Source of the DNA: Deltaproteobacteria bacterium
GTDB lineage: Bacteria; Desulfobacterota; Desulfobacteria; Desulfobacterales; JAFDMD01
Direction: 5' to 3'
DNA length: 64,000 nt
Assembly (NCBI GenBank): GCA_019306065.1
Contig: JAFDMF010000009.1
Coordinates: 1 to 64,000, forward strand
In this document: one piece after another, positions 53,644-62,096 of the stretch
Layout: the number at the start of each line of letters is the position of its first letter
How positions within the stretch are numbered: the stretch's first letter is position 1
The notes under the pieces: generated by a model
What the model was told of the DNA's origin: nothing
The model's database searches: none
What the model saw: only the letters and a program-made list of their open reading frames with translations
Made by a program: the position numbers and the translations under genes

Positions 53644-53800
53644 TTATAAAAATAATAGAGGGATTTCTCGCTTCGCTCAAAATGACAGGATGAAACGGCA
53701 GCCTTGGCAGGACAGGTTTTTTATTTTGGCAGACGTGTTTAATATCAACGAACGATTTTTTATTTGTTATTTCGCCGAACGAAGTGGGGGGAAATCTTAT
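53644..53800. repeat. MITE-like element with inverted REP ends, copy B
   Basis: Begins with ATAAAAATAATAGAGG and a REP core (GATTTCTCGCTTCGCTCAAA). The interior matches copy A at 51293. It ends at an inverted core ATTTCGCCGAACGAAGTGGG followed by GGGAAATC. It fills most of the bfn-lptE gap. Confidence 0.65.
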
Positions 53801-53826
53801 AATAAGAATATAAACAGAAGGTTAAT

Positions 53827-54357
53827 ATGAATATTAAAAAAGTAACAATTTGTGCGGCGGGCTTATTAATTTTATTTTTTCTTGTATCCTGCGGATATAA
53901 ATTTTCGGGAAAAGAAAAGGTTGACGGAGGCATTTCGGAATTAAACGTTTTTATGTTTAAAAATTTTACTATTGAAACGCAGGTTTCGCCAATAATTACA
54001 AACGATTTAATAAACGAGTTTTCGCGAGGCGGAATAACCATATTAAACAGGTTTGGAGAAGTCGGCAATAAATCGGTTACTACGCTTACAGGAGCTATAA
54101 AGCTTATATCAACCGAAACAATATCCCGCATCACTGTAAGCGTTTCAAACGAACGGAGAATAAAAATTGCTGTTGACGTAAAACTTACGGCAGCCGGAGG
54201 AAAAACGTTCCGCTTGCTTGAAAACATCACCGAACAAGAGGATTATAAAGTTTATGACGAGAAACAGCATTCTGAAAATGCAAAGAATAACGCCATAAAA
54301 ATATTATCGAAAAGACTTGCGGAAAAAATTTATTTAATGCTTACAGAAGATTTTTAG
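53827..54357 (+). CDS. lptE: LptE-like LPS assembly lipoprotein
   Basis: 176 aa. Lipobox FLVSC|G at Cys22, followed by the characteristic YKFSGKEKVDGGISELNVFM, FKNFTIETQVSPIITNDLIN and EFSRGGITILNRF. With LptD it inserts LPS in the outer membrane. Its stop overlaps the convergent rpsT stop by 4 bases. Confidence 0.88.
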   Translation: MNIKKVTICAAGLLILFFLVSCGYKFSGKEKVDGGISELNVFMFKNFTIETQVSPIITNDLINEFSRGGITILNRFGEVGNKSVTTLTGAIKLISTETISRITVSVSNERRIKIAVDVKLTAAGGKTFRLLENITEQEDYKVYDEKQHSENAKNNAIKILSKRLAEKIYLMLTEDF

Positions 54358-54599
54358 CCTGCAATTGCTTTGGTAAGTCTTGATATTTTTCGAGCCGCTG
54401 TTTTTTTATGAATAACCTTTTTTTTTGCGGCTCTATCTATAATAGACTGCGCTTTTATAAAAACGTTTTTTGCGGCGTCTGAATCGGCGGCTTTTACGCT
54501 TTTAATTATATTTTTAACTTGTGTTTTAATACTTTTATTGCGAAGATTTTTTACTTTATTCTGTTTTATACGTTTTAAAGTAGATTTATGATTAGCCAA
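54354..54599 (-). CDS. rpsT: ribosomal protein S20
   Basis: 81 aa, basic. MANHKSTLKRIKQNKVKNLR and the C-terminal KVIHKKTAARKISRLTKAIA are the S20 signatures. It packs on 16S rRNA in the 30S subunit. GGAGT stands upstream of its ATG on the minus strand. It is divergent from murJ. Confidence 0.96.
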   Translation of the reverse strand: MANHKSTLKRIKQNKVKNLRNKSIKTQVKNIIKSVKAADSDAAKNVFIKAQSIIDRAAKKKVIHKKTAARKISRLTKAIAG

Positions 54600-54712
54600 A
54601 GTTTTACTCCTTTTTATTAAAAATTTTTTATTTTAAAGGTATAATAGTTAGATATAAATATAATTAAAAATAAAATTATTATATAATAGATTATAACATG
54701 TCAAGGGTTTTT

Positions 54713-56269
54713 ATGTCGGAAGAATCAAAACTAACCAAAGCTGCATGGACCATAGGATCTGCAACTCTTCTAAGCAGAATACTCGGTTTTATAAGAGATA
54801 TGGTAATAGCTGGTTTTTTTGGAGCCGGATATGCTTCGGACATATTTTTTGTAGCTTTTAAAATACCCAACATATTAAGAAGTCTCTTTGCGGAAGGCTC
54901 GTTAAGCGTTGCTTTTATTCCGGTTTTTACGCAGTATATTACAACAGATGGCAAAAAAAAGGCTTTTAATCTTGCGCAGGCGGCTTTGATAATATTATCC
55001 GTTTTATTAATCTTTATAACAATATTAGGAATAGCGGCCTCTCCTTTTATAGTAAAAATTATGGCGCCCGGGTTTATCTCCTATCCCGATAAAATAGCTC
55101 ATTGCATTAATCTTACAAGAATAATGTTTCCTTATATATTTTTAATCGGGCTGGTAGGGCTTTGTATGGGCATTTTAAATACTCTCGGACATTTTGCGGC
55201 TCCGGCTTTAGCTCCTGTATTTTTAAATCTCGGAATGATAACATCTGTTTTTATATCAAAAACAATAAATATCAATCCTGTATATTGCCTTGCTTACGGA
55301 GTAATTGCGGGAGGTATTTTACAGCTTATACTTCAGATTCCTTTTATTATCAAATATAAAATCCCGATAATAAAAAAGCCGAATCTTAGCCATCCCGGGA
55401 TAAAAAAAATAGGAAAATTAATGCTTCCGTCCATATTCGGTTCTGCGGTTTATCAGATCAACATCATAATAGGAACAATGTTCGCTTCGCTTCTTCCGGA
55501 AGGAAGCATTTCATATCTTTATTATGCGGATCGTCTTGTTCAGTTTCCTCTCGGCATATTTGCTATAGCGGCGGCTACGGCATTACTTCCCAGCCTTTCC
55601 AGACAAGCTGTGTTGAAAGATTATGAAGGGCTTAAAAAAAGCTTTGCATACACATTGAAACTAATCCTTTTTATAACTCTTCCCGCCTCTGTAGGGCTTA
55701 TAGTATTAAAAGAGCCTATAGTTTCGCTTCTTTTCGAGCGCGGGGTTTTTGATTCCGAAGCCGTAAAACTTACGGCTTATGCGCTTTTAAGCTACAGCAT
55801 AGGTTTATGGGCGTTTTCCTGCGTAAAAATTACGGTTTCTACATTCTATTCGATTAGCGATACAAAAACTCCGGTTAAAATAGCCGCAATATCAATCGGT
55901 TCAAACATAGTTCTAAGCTTTATATTAATGAAATTTTTAAGCCATAGCGGGCTTGCTCTTGCGGCTTCCTTATCTTCTATGATAAATTTAACCCTTCTTA
56001 TAATATTTTTAAGAAAAAAAATAGGGCGGTTAGGAGGCAAAACAATTGTAAAATCCGGCATAAAAAGTCTTATCTGCTCTTTAATAATGGGCATTGTTTT
56101 ATGGTTTTTTCTTTTTTTTATTCAAAAAAAATCGGTTATAACCTTTATGCTTATTTATAAGGTAGGACTTTTGATAACGGCGGGGGTTATTATATATATT
56201 GCAGTTTCCTGCATTTTAAACCGAAACGCGGTTAAAAATTTCGGCTCCGTAATAAAAAAAAGAGGGTAA
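54713..56269 (+). CDS. murJ: MurJ, lipid II flippase
   Basis: 518 aa from ATG 54713, which has CAAGGG six bases upstream; an ATG at 54698 has no ribosome binding site. About 14 membrane helices of the MVF family, with TIGSATLLSRILGFIRDMVIA, IPNILRSLFAEGSLSVAFIP and FGSAVYQINIIIGTMFAS. It flips lipid II for peptidoglycan synthesis. Confidence 0.94.
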   Translation: MSEESKLTKAAWTIGSATLLSRILGFIRDMVIAGFFGAGYASDIFFVAFKIPNILRSLFAEGSLSVAFIPVFTQYITTDGKKKAFNLAQAALIILSVLLIFITILGIAASPFIVKIMAPGFISYPDKIAHCINLTRIMFPYIFLIGLVGLCMGILNTLGHFAAPALAPVFLNLGMITSVFISKTININPVYCLAYGVIAGGILQLILQIPFIIKYKIPIIKKPNLSHPGIKKIGKLMLPSIFGSAVYQINIIIGTMFASLLPEGSISYLYYADRLVQFPLGIFAIAAATALLPSLSRQAVLKDYEGLKKSFAYTLKLILFITLPASVGLIVLKEPIVSLLFERGVFDSEAVKLTAYALLSYSIGLWAFSCVKITVSTFYSISDTKTPVKIAAISIGSNIVLSFILMKFLSHSGLALAASLSSMINLTLLIIFLRKKIGRLGGKTIVKSGIKSLICSLIMGIVLWFFLFFIQKKSVITFMLIYKVGLLITAGVIIYIAVSCILNRNAVKNFGSVIKKRG

Positions 56270-56274
56270 GCTTT

Positions 56275-56586
56275 TTGACTAGAACAGAAAAAATTCTTAT
56301 ATACATATTATCTTTTATATTAATAGCAATATTGACATTTATAATATTCGGTAAAGACGGATTTCGTAATATTGCCGAATTAAAGAAAAAAAGAGATACT
56401 ATAATAGAGGCAAATGAAAAAATTGCGGGTAGAAATAGAAAAACCGCAAGAATCATAAACAGATTGACAACTGATCCCGAATATATAGAACATATTGCAA
56501 GACAAGATATCGGAATGGTAAAAGAGGATGAAATAGTGATACAGTTTGCCGATAAAAAGGAGATTTTAAAAAATGATAAAGAATGA
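56275..56586 (+). CDS. FtsB/DivIC-like septum formation protein
   Basis: 103 aa from a TTG start. One helix (ILIYILSFILIAILTFIIFG) is followed by a coiled coil (residues about 34-70) and the DPEYIEHIARQDIGMVKEDE motif, as in FtsB/DivIC. It starts 5 bases after murJ and overlaps the next gene by 14 bases. Confidence 0.85.
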   Translation: MTRTEKILIYILSFILIAILTFIIFGKDGFRNIAELKKKRDTIIEANEKIAGRNRKTARIINRLTTDPEYIEHIARQDIGMVKEDEIVIQFADKKEILKNDKE

Positions 56587-56872
56587 AAAATGGCGTACTG
56601 CTACAATTGCCGAAATATTTGTCAAACAGGGTTATTTAAACTATTCCAAAATAATATATGAAAGCCTGTTAAAAAAAGAGCCAAATAATATAAGATTAAA
56701 AAAAGGGTATGACAAACTTCTTGATAAAATTGGAAATTATGATCTGGCTTTGTCTCGCAGCTCCCAGCCTTCCAAAGAGCTTATTTTTCTTTTTAATAAG
56801 TGGATAAATTTGATCTTAAAATCCAAAAAATTAAACGAATTAGATGGGTTCAGAAAAAAATATAAAAGTTGA
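56573..56872 (+). CDS. small TPR-like protein
   Basis: 99 aa, helical. The motif TIAEIFVKQGYLNYSKIIYE followed by SLLKKEPNNIRLKKGY resembles one tetratricopeptide pair. The gene overlaps the upstream FtsB-like gene by 14 bases and ends the murJ operon. Function unknown, possibly envelope-related by context. Confidence 0.65.
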   Translation: MIKNEKWRTATIAEIFVKQGYLNYSKIIYESLLKKEPNNIRLKKGYDKLLDKIGNYDLALSRSSQPSKELIFLFNKWINLILKSKKLNELDGFRKKYKS

Positions 56873-57044
56873 GTTTTTTGTAGCATGGTATAAAAAACTC
56901 AATTATGAAATAAAAAACATTCCATATACATATTTAATTCCAAAATCAATGCTGGAAAAATGATATTTTTGTCCTGTCCCAGCTACGGTTATATTTTTAC
57001 CAGTTATTATTTTAAAGTTGCGTTTCATTATAAATAAATTAAAA

Positions 57045-57512
57045 CTATCTGTTTGAGTACATATCCATTAATTCACGTATTTTAAATTTCGAGCACAATA
57101 GATTTATATCTACTATCAAAGGAATAATTATTGAAGTAATAAAAAGTATCCCAACTTGAGATTCAGAGATTGAGGAAATAAAAACCCAAGTAGAAATGTA
57201 GATTAATACACAAAAAGCACAAATAACGATTGAAACAATTACTCTATATTTTAGCTTCCAGTATCCTTTCCATTCATACAATATTTTGTTGTTACTCATT
57301 GGCGTTAATATTTGACTCGCTTGCTTAATAGAATATCCAACTGAAACACAAAGAATATAGATAAGAAGGTTTAAAATATCATTGTTATTTTTTAAACTAT
57401 TGCCGATTTCAACAAAAATTTTTGGACAATATGAATATATTACGAAAATAATTATACTAAATAGCGCCTCATAAGAGATTATAATAATTTTTAATATTTC
57501 ATGCAGTCTCAT
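57045..57512 (-). CDS. four-helix membrane protein of a two-gene unit
   Basis: 155 aa with four predicted membrane helices: IIIISYEALFSIIIFVIYSY, LNLLIYILCVSVGYSI, VIVSIVICAFCVLIYISTWV and VGILFITSIIIPLIVDIN. A cytoplasmic loop LYEWKGYWKLKYR lies between the second and third. Its ATG overlaps the upstream TGA (ATGA), so it is made together with the 301-aa protein. No family recognised. Confidence 0.7.
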   Translation of the reverse strand: MRLHEILKIIIISYEALFSIIIFVIYSYCPKIFVEIGNSLKNNNDILNLLIYILCVSVGYSIKQASQILTPMSNNKILYEWKGYWKLKYRVIVSIVICAFCVLIYISTWVFISSISESQVGILFITSIIIPLIVDINLLCSKFKIRELMDMYSNR

Positions 57513-58414
57513 TTTTCACTATGCTTCATATGCCTGTCTTCTTTTATTTTTTTCAAAATTTTATATGCTTTATCGCCAAGAGCTTCTGGTTTAGCTTTTT
57601 TTAAGAAAGAAAAATTTTTCATTGTTTCAGAAGTTTTAATTGTAATTGTTTTTTCTTTTTGCCTTCCCACAACATAACCATTACCATACCCGTCTGCCGC
57701 CATAAGAATAGCGGCATCGCCAATAGGATATTTTTGTTCTATAATAGGGTTATTTGGTGTTTGTTCAGCTACTTTTTTCACAAGTAACGGAAGATTTGTT
57801 GAGATATTTTTATCTTGGGCGCTTTCTTCTTCGATTTTCATTCTATTAATACCCCTTGTTTCTAAATATTTTTTTGAAGATTCCCATAAGGGATTAAATA
57901 GTGGGTTCGGTGGTGAAATTGAAGCAGAAATTTTGAGAATGTTTTCGAGATTAGCTAGTTTCATGGCAAAAGTTCTAAGACCAGCAATCGGTTCAATCTT
58001 ACAATTAATAAAAAAATTATCATATTTGTTTTTTACCAACGCAGCGAATCTCGCCATAAAAGTTTTCGGCTCTATATTCTCGGGTATCCTTAAAAATGCA
58101 ATACCCGAGAATTCCGGGATATAGACAAATGGGCTTGATGCGATGCTAAGATTCGGTTCTTCTTGTGATAGCTCTTCTCCTTTTTCTGGGTCAATAACCA
58201 TAACTTTTGTATCGGGAGAATATTTGCATGATTTGGCATATATGAAATGAATATTATTTATATTTTTTTGTTGGATATTAATGAATGACCATGCAAAATT
58301 CCGAAAGGTTATTGGAATTGGATTCAGAATGGCTTGAATTAGTTTTTCATGATTCAATCTTCCCGCCTTTATTATTCGTCCTAAATAATATGTACCATTT
58401 TTAGGTTGAACCAT
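57509..58414 (-). CDS. unrecognised soluble protein paired with the membrane protein
   Basis: 301 aa, no signal or membrane helix. The N-terminal half has strands and conserved-looking stretches FVYIPEFSGIAFLRIPENIE and KYDNFFINCKIEPIAGLRTF. The central SISPPNPLFNPLWESSKKYL is Pro/Asn-rich. The C-terminal third is charged and ends KEDRHMKHSEK. I cannot assign a domain. A bicistron of a soluble protein and a small multi-helix membrane protein is a frequent layout in phage-defence and toxin systems, but nothing catalytic is visible. Confidence 0.65.
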   Translation of the reverse strand: MVQPKNGTYYLGRIIKAGRLNHEKLIQAILNPIPITFRNFAWSFINIQQKNINNIHFIYAKSCKYSPDTKVMVIDPEKGEELSQEEPNLSIASSPFVYIPEFSGIAFLRIPENIEPKTFMARFAALVKNKYDNFFINCKIEPIAGLRTFAMKLANLENILKISASISPPNPLFNPLWESSKKYLETRGINRMKIEEESAQDKNISTNLPLLVKKVAEQTPNNPIIEQKYPIGDAAILMAADGYGNGYVVGRQKEKTITIKTSETMKNFSFLKKAKPEALGDKAYKILKKIKEDRHMKHSEK

Positions 58415-58907
58415 GTTTATTTATTCCTTTAAATTATTTAAGTTGTTTTTCCAATATAGCAACTTAATGTCAAATAATTTAATTAAAATGGTTTGTTATG
58501 GCTGTATATACCCAGCAAACTTACGGTCAGATAATTATGAAATTTATTTTTGCTTCATTTCCTGAAAATGACTCGGCAAAAAAACTATAAAGATATATAT
58601 AAAAAATAGGTGTTTATGCCAATAACTTCATATTTTAATTGTTATTTCATAAAATCAAACCATTGCCGGTTTGATTTTTTAGCTGCAAATTGGTTATTTG
58701 TATCACCGTCGCCGCATTTAAAAAATAAAAATTGACAACAATAGGTTAGAGATATATTGAAACAATATAAAAAAATATAACGTTTGATAAGTATATAAAA
58801 ATTATGCTTATTGATTTTAGAATCATTTTAAATAAATTGTTTATATTTATCGGAATCTACCGTTTTAAAATTTGATTAAAACTTAAAGGAGGAGAAAAAA
58901 AGGTATA
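58415..58907. other. 493-bp gap with a small frame and a terminator
   Basis: A 30-codon frame runs 58498-58590 (opening MAVYTQQTYGQIIMKF), without a good ribosome binding site, and a hairpin follows at 58652-58681. The remainder is AT-rich. The promoter of the FBP aldolase/phosphatase gene must lie between 58690 and 58890; AAAGGAGG precedes that start. Confidence 0.5.
58652..58681 (+). terminator. hairpin terminator without an assigned upstream gene
   Basis: Arms AAATCAAACC (58652-58661) and GGTTTGATTT (58668-58677), loop ATTGCC, then TTTT. On the plus strand there is no clear gene upstream except the 30-codon frame at 58498, so it may close a small transcript. Confidence 0.65.
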
Positions 58908-60020
58908 ATGAAACAGACAACTATAAGCGCTATAAAGGCGGATATAGGAAGTATCGGAGGGCATCTTTGTCCCAGCCGTTATCTTTTAAATAATGTGGAA
59001 AATTATATAAAAGAGAATAAAAAGGATCTGCTTATTAATTTTAAAATAAGCTATACCGGCGACGATATAGCTATTTTATCTACTCATAACAGAGGAAAAG
59101 ATAATCCTGAAATTCATGGTTTGATGTTTGAAGCCTTTATGAAAGGAACCGAAGCCGCTCGCGAGCAAGGTTTATACGGAGCCGGTCAGGATTTGTTAAA
59201 GGATTCTTTTTCCGGAAATATAAAAGGAATGGGTCCTGCAGTTGCAGAGCTGGAATTTGAAGAGCGCGAAAACGAGCCTTTTGTATTTTTTGCCGCAGAT
59301 AAAACAGATCCGGGGGCTTATAATCTTCCGCTTTATCTTGCTTTTACAGATCCTATGCACTGCTCCGGCTTGATACTTTCTCCTAAAATGAGCAAAGGTT
59401 TTAGGTTTGATATTATGGATGTTTCATACACGGAAGCGGATAAAATAATATCTCTTAATTCTCCGGAAGAAAGTTATGATATTGCGGCTTTATTAAGGGA
59501 TCCTGAACGTTTTGTAGTGGAAAAGATTTCTTCCCGAAGCTCCGGCGAGCAGGCGGTTTCCGTAAGCACAACAAGACTTCATAATATCGCGGGCAAATAT
59601 ACCGGAAAAGATGATCCTATTATGCTGGCAAGGGTTCAGGGAAACTTTCCCGCAACCGGCGAAATGCTTTCTCCGTTTCATATAGCTCCTTATGTTGCGG
59701 GCTTTATGCGCGGAAGTCATAATGGTCCTCTTATGCCTGTTTGTCTTAATACTTCGGTATCCTTTTTTGACGGGCCTCCCGTTGTATCATGCGCGGCATA
59801 CTGCGTTAACGGCGGACGTCTTACCGAGCCGGTAGACGCTTTTGCGCATCCTTTCTGGGATTATGTGAGAGGAAAGGTATCGGAAAAGGCGATTGAAATA
59901 AGAAAACAAGGGTTTTTCGGAAATTCAATGCTTCCTTACAGCGAACTTGAATACGGCGGAATTGTAGATAAGATGCAAAAACTGGAAAGCAGATTTGAAA
60001 TAAGAGATGATAAAAAATAG
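58908..60020 (+). CDS. class V fructose-1,6-bisphosphate aldolase/phosphatase
   Basis: 370 aa. The archaeal-type bifunctional enzyme is recognised by SAIKADIGSIGGHLCPSRYL, AGQDLLKDSFSGNIKGMGPA, FFAADKTDPGAYNLPLYLAF and DPIMLARVQGNFPATGEMLS. It makes fructose-6-phosphate directly from triose phosphates, a one-way gluconeogenic route. AAAGGAGG precedes the ATG. It overlaps the next gene by 14 bases. Confidence 0.93.
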   Translation: MKQTTISAIKADIGSIGGHLCPSRYLLNNVENYIKENKKDLLINFKISYTGDDIAILSTHNRGKDNPEIHGLMFEAFMKGTEAAREQGLYGAGQDLLKDSFSGNIKGMGPAVAELEFEERENEPFVFFAADKTDPGAYNLPLYLAFTDPMHCSGLILSPKMSKGFRFDIMDVSYTEADKIISLNSPEESYDIAALLRDPERFVVEKISSRSSGEQAVSVSTTRLHNIAGKYTGKDDPIMLARVQGNFPATGEMLSPFHIAPYVAGFMRGSHNGPLMPVCLNTSVSFFDGPPVVSCAAYCVNGGRLTEPVDAFAHPFWDYVRGKVSEKAIEIRKQGFFGNSMLPYSELEYGGIVDKMQKLESRFEIRDDKK

Positions 60021-61296
60021 CGCAGCCTTTAAAAAGGCTCTTGAAATAGGAAGACCTCCTAATATAACAAAGCTTTTTCCTAATTCAAAAGCTCTGATAG
60101 TAAGCGGCAAGTTTATAGACAGAGCAATGATAAAAAAAGGAAACGCTGTGGCGCTTGCCGCCAACGGAAGAAGTTATTTTATAATAAAGGGGGTTCTTCA
60201 AGCCGCGCAAAAAGCAAACGCAGCCGTAATTTTGGAAATAGCAAAATCCGAAGGCGGAACAAACGGATATTGTGCGGCAACTTTTTGGAATCTTGCAAGA
60301 ATTGTCGATTCTTTATGCAACCAGCTTAATATAACGATTCCTGTGGCAATTCATGCAGATCATTACAAAATAAACGGTGAAAAAGATATACAAGAAGCAA
60401 AAATTCAAATTCCATCCTTATTTGACGCCGGAATAACATCTATAGCAATAGATGCATCTTTGCTGCCGGATGATAAAAATTTAAACGCAAACATTTTGTT
60501 GTCCGCATATATTCCTTTTTGGGCGGGTTTTGAAACCGAAGTGGGAGAAATAAAAGGCGCGACAGGGCTTTCTACGGTTGCAGACTCTCTATTTCTATCT
60601 GCAGGGCTAAACGCTTACGATATTTTTCCGGACTGGATCGCCTTAAACAACGGAACAGTTCATGGAATAGAAGAAAGCGGAAGCGCTGGCATACAAATAG
60701 AACTTACAAAAAAGATTCATCAGGCTCTTTTGCCTTATAATATATCCGGCGCGCAGCACGGAACTTCCGGAAACAGTTTTGCCTCGTTAAAAAAAATAGT
60801 TCAAAAAACAAAAACCACAAAAGCAAACGTAGCTACCGCATTTCAGATGATTTCATTGGGTTTGAAAACAAACGACGCAGGAAATACAATTTTAAACCAA
60901 CAAGGGGATTTTATAAAGGTTAAAGGGCGGGGTGCGAGTGAAGAGGCTTGGAAAGAGATGCAAAAATACGCTTTAAATCATAATTTGAAAGCAGGCGGTT
61001 TAAAAAAATTAAATCTTGTTTTTGAAAACAGATTAATGAGCCAAAGCAAAAGAATAAAAGACAGAATGGCAAAAGGGGTTGAAGAATTTGCTTATAATCT
61101 TATTAAAAATATATTTAATTCCGAAAATACGGCTCCGCTTGTTTATGAAAAGATAATTGCGGCAGACTCTTATAATGCAAAGCCGAAAGCCGTAAAAATT
61201 GAAGATAAAAAAGACTGGACGCCAGAGAAAATAGTTTTTAAAGCTTCTTTGCTCAAAACTTCAAATGATAACAAGGCGGGAGATTTTGACGATTAA
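60007..61296 (+). CDS. class II fructose-bisphosphate aldolase family protein
   Basis: 429 aa, longer than the usual 300-360. Metal-site segments: VAIHADHYKINGEKD, GFETEVGEIKGATG, IALNNGTVHGIEE and ISGAQHGTSGNSF. The C-terminal about 100 residues are an extension. Expected to cleave or form fructose-1,6-bisphosphate with Zn2+. Directly coupled to the aldolase/phosphatase gene, so both directions of sugar-phosphate metabolism are encoded together. Confidence 0.88.
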   Translation: MIKNSAAFKKALEIGRPPNITKLFPNSKALIVSGKFIDRAMIKKGNAVALAANGRSYFIIKGVLQAAQKANAAVILEIAKSEGGTNGYCAATFWNLARIVDSLCNQLNITIPVAIHADHYKINGEKDIQEAKIQIPSLFDAGITSIAIDASLLPDDKNLNANILLSAYIPFWAGFETEVGEIKGATGLSTVADSLFLSAGLNAYDIFPDWIALNNGTVHGIEESGSAGIQIELTKKIHQALLPYNISGAQHGTSGNSFASLKKIVQKTKTTKANVATAFQMISLGLKTNDAGNTILNQQGDFIKVKGRGASEEAWKEMQKYALNHNLKAGGLKKLNLVFENRLMSQSKRIKDRMAKGVEEFAYNLIKNIFNSENTAPLVYEKIIAADSYNAKPKAVKIEDKKDWTPEKIVFKASLLKTSNDNKAGDFDD

Positions 61297-61807
61297 AATC
61301 CAAAAAAAAATTTTTTGCTATTTTTGCGGAGCGGGACTTGGAAGAAAATATATAGACGGAATACAAAGGCTTTTTTGTAATTTTTGTAAAACCCCCATTT
61401 ACGAAAACCCCATACCTGCAACATGCATTGTGGTTTTGGATGAAAATAATCGTCTGATTTTGGTAAAAAGAAGCGTAGAGCCTAAAAAAGGGATGTGGTG
61501 TCTGCCCGGAGGTTTTATGGAGCTTTTTGAATCTCCGGACAGAGCCGCTTTAAGAGAATTAAAAGAAGAGACTAATCTAACCGGCGAAATAGATTCGCTG
61601 CTTGGAGTTCGTTCAAACGCAAATCCTGTTTACGGGACAGTTTTGGTAGTGGGGTATTTGGCGAAAAATTTTTCGGGAGATCTTTTGCCAGGAGATGACG
61701 CTTCGGATATTGATTTTTTTGCTTACGATAACAATATGCCGAAAATAGCTTTTGACAGTCACGATTATTTTATCAAAACTGTTTTTAATAATATAAAAAA
61801 TTTATAA
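61286..61807 (+). CDS. Nudix hydrolase with N-terminal zinc ribbon
   Basis: 173 aa from TTG 61286 (AAGGCGGGAG just before it; ATG 61265 is an alternative). Zinc ribbon CYFCGAGLG...CNFCKTPIYENP, then the full Nudix box GGFMELFESPDRAALRELKE ending ETNL. The NADH-pyrophosphatase-like layout (NudC/ADP-ribose type) suggests a nucleotide diphosphate substrate. It overlaps the aldolase gene end. Confidence 0.88.
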   Translation: MTIKIQKKIFCYFCGAGLGRKYIDGIQRLFCNFCKTPIYENPIPATCIVVLDENNRLILVKRSVEPKKGMWCLPGGFMELFESPDRAALRELKEETNLTGEIDSLLGVRSNANPVYGTVLVVGYLAKNFSGDLLPGDDASDIDFFAYDNNMPKIAFDSHDYFIKTVFNNIKNL

Positions 61808-61841
61808 CTGTAAATAAGACACAAAAGAGGAGAGATTATAA

Positions 61842-61939
61842 AAGATGTCCTAGTTTGTTTGCTTCGCTTTTTGCTATACTCGTCAAAAATTGTTTCCTTA
61901 TCAATAATGGCCGTTATGCAAAAAAATTTCGGACATCTT
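61842..61939. repeat. 98-bp element with GGACAT inverted ends
   Basis: Left AAGATGTCC (61842-61850), right GGACATCTT (61931-61939). The segment before the right end (ATGCAAAAAAATTTC) resembles that of the 34084 element (ACGCAAAAAAAATTT). Non-coding. Confidence 0.6.
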
Positions 61940-61967
61940 CGGATCGAATATAAATAGAGGAGTAATA

Positions 61968-61990
61968 AAGGGATTTCTCGCTTTTTATAA
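61968..61990 (+). repeat. truncated REP-like copy
   Basis: AATAAAGGGATTTCTCGC matches the left half of the REP family, but the right half is replaced by TTTTTATAATTC. It lies upstream of the hydrogenase operon. Confidence 0.6.
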
Positions 61991-62096
61991 TTCAAAACCT
62001 AATGCTGTATTCAGAGTCTTTACCATTTAAATATTTTTGGCGTTATTGTCTTTAAAACGACGGTAATATAAATAGTGTCATAGGAGGTGCTAACTA

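Noticed and set aside
53466-53693. 75-codon frame extending past the bifunctional nuclease gene
   Set aside because: It overlaps the real gene in another frame and runs into the REP-like element.
58498-58590. Start of a homoserine-kinase-like gene (MAVYT opening)
   Set aside because: Only five residues match; the frame ends after 30 codons and nothing downstream resembles the kinase.
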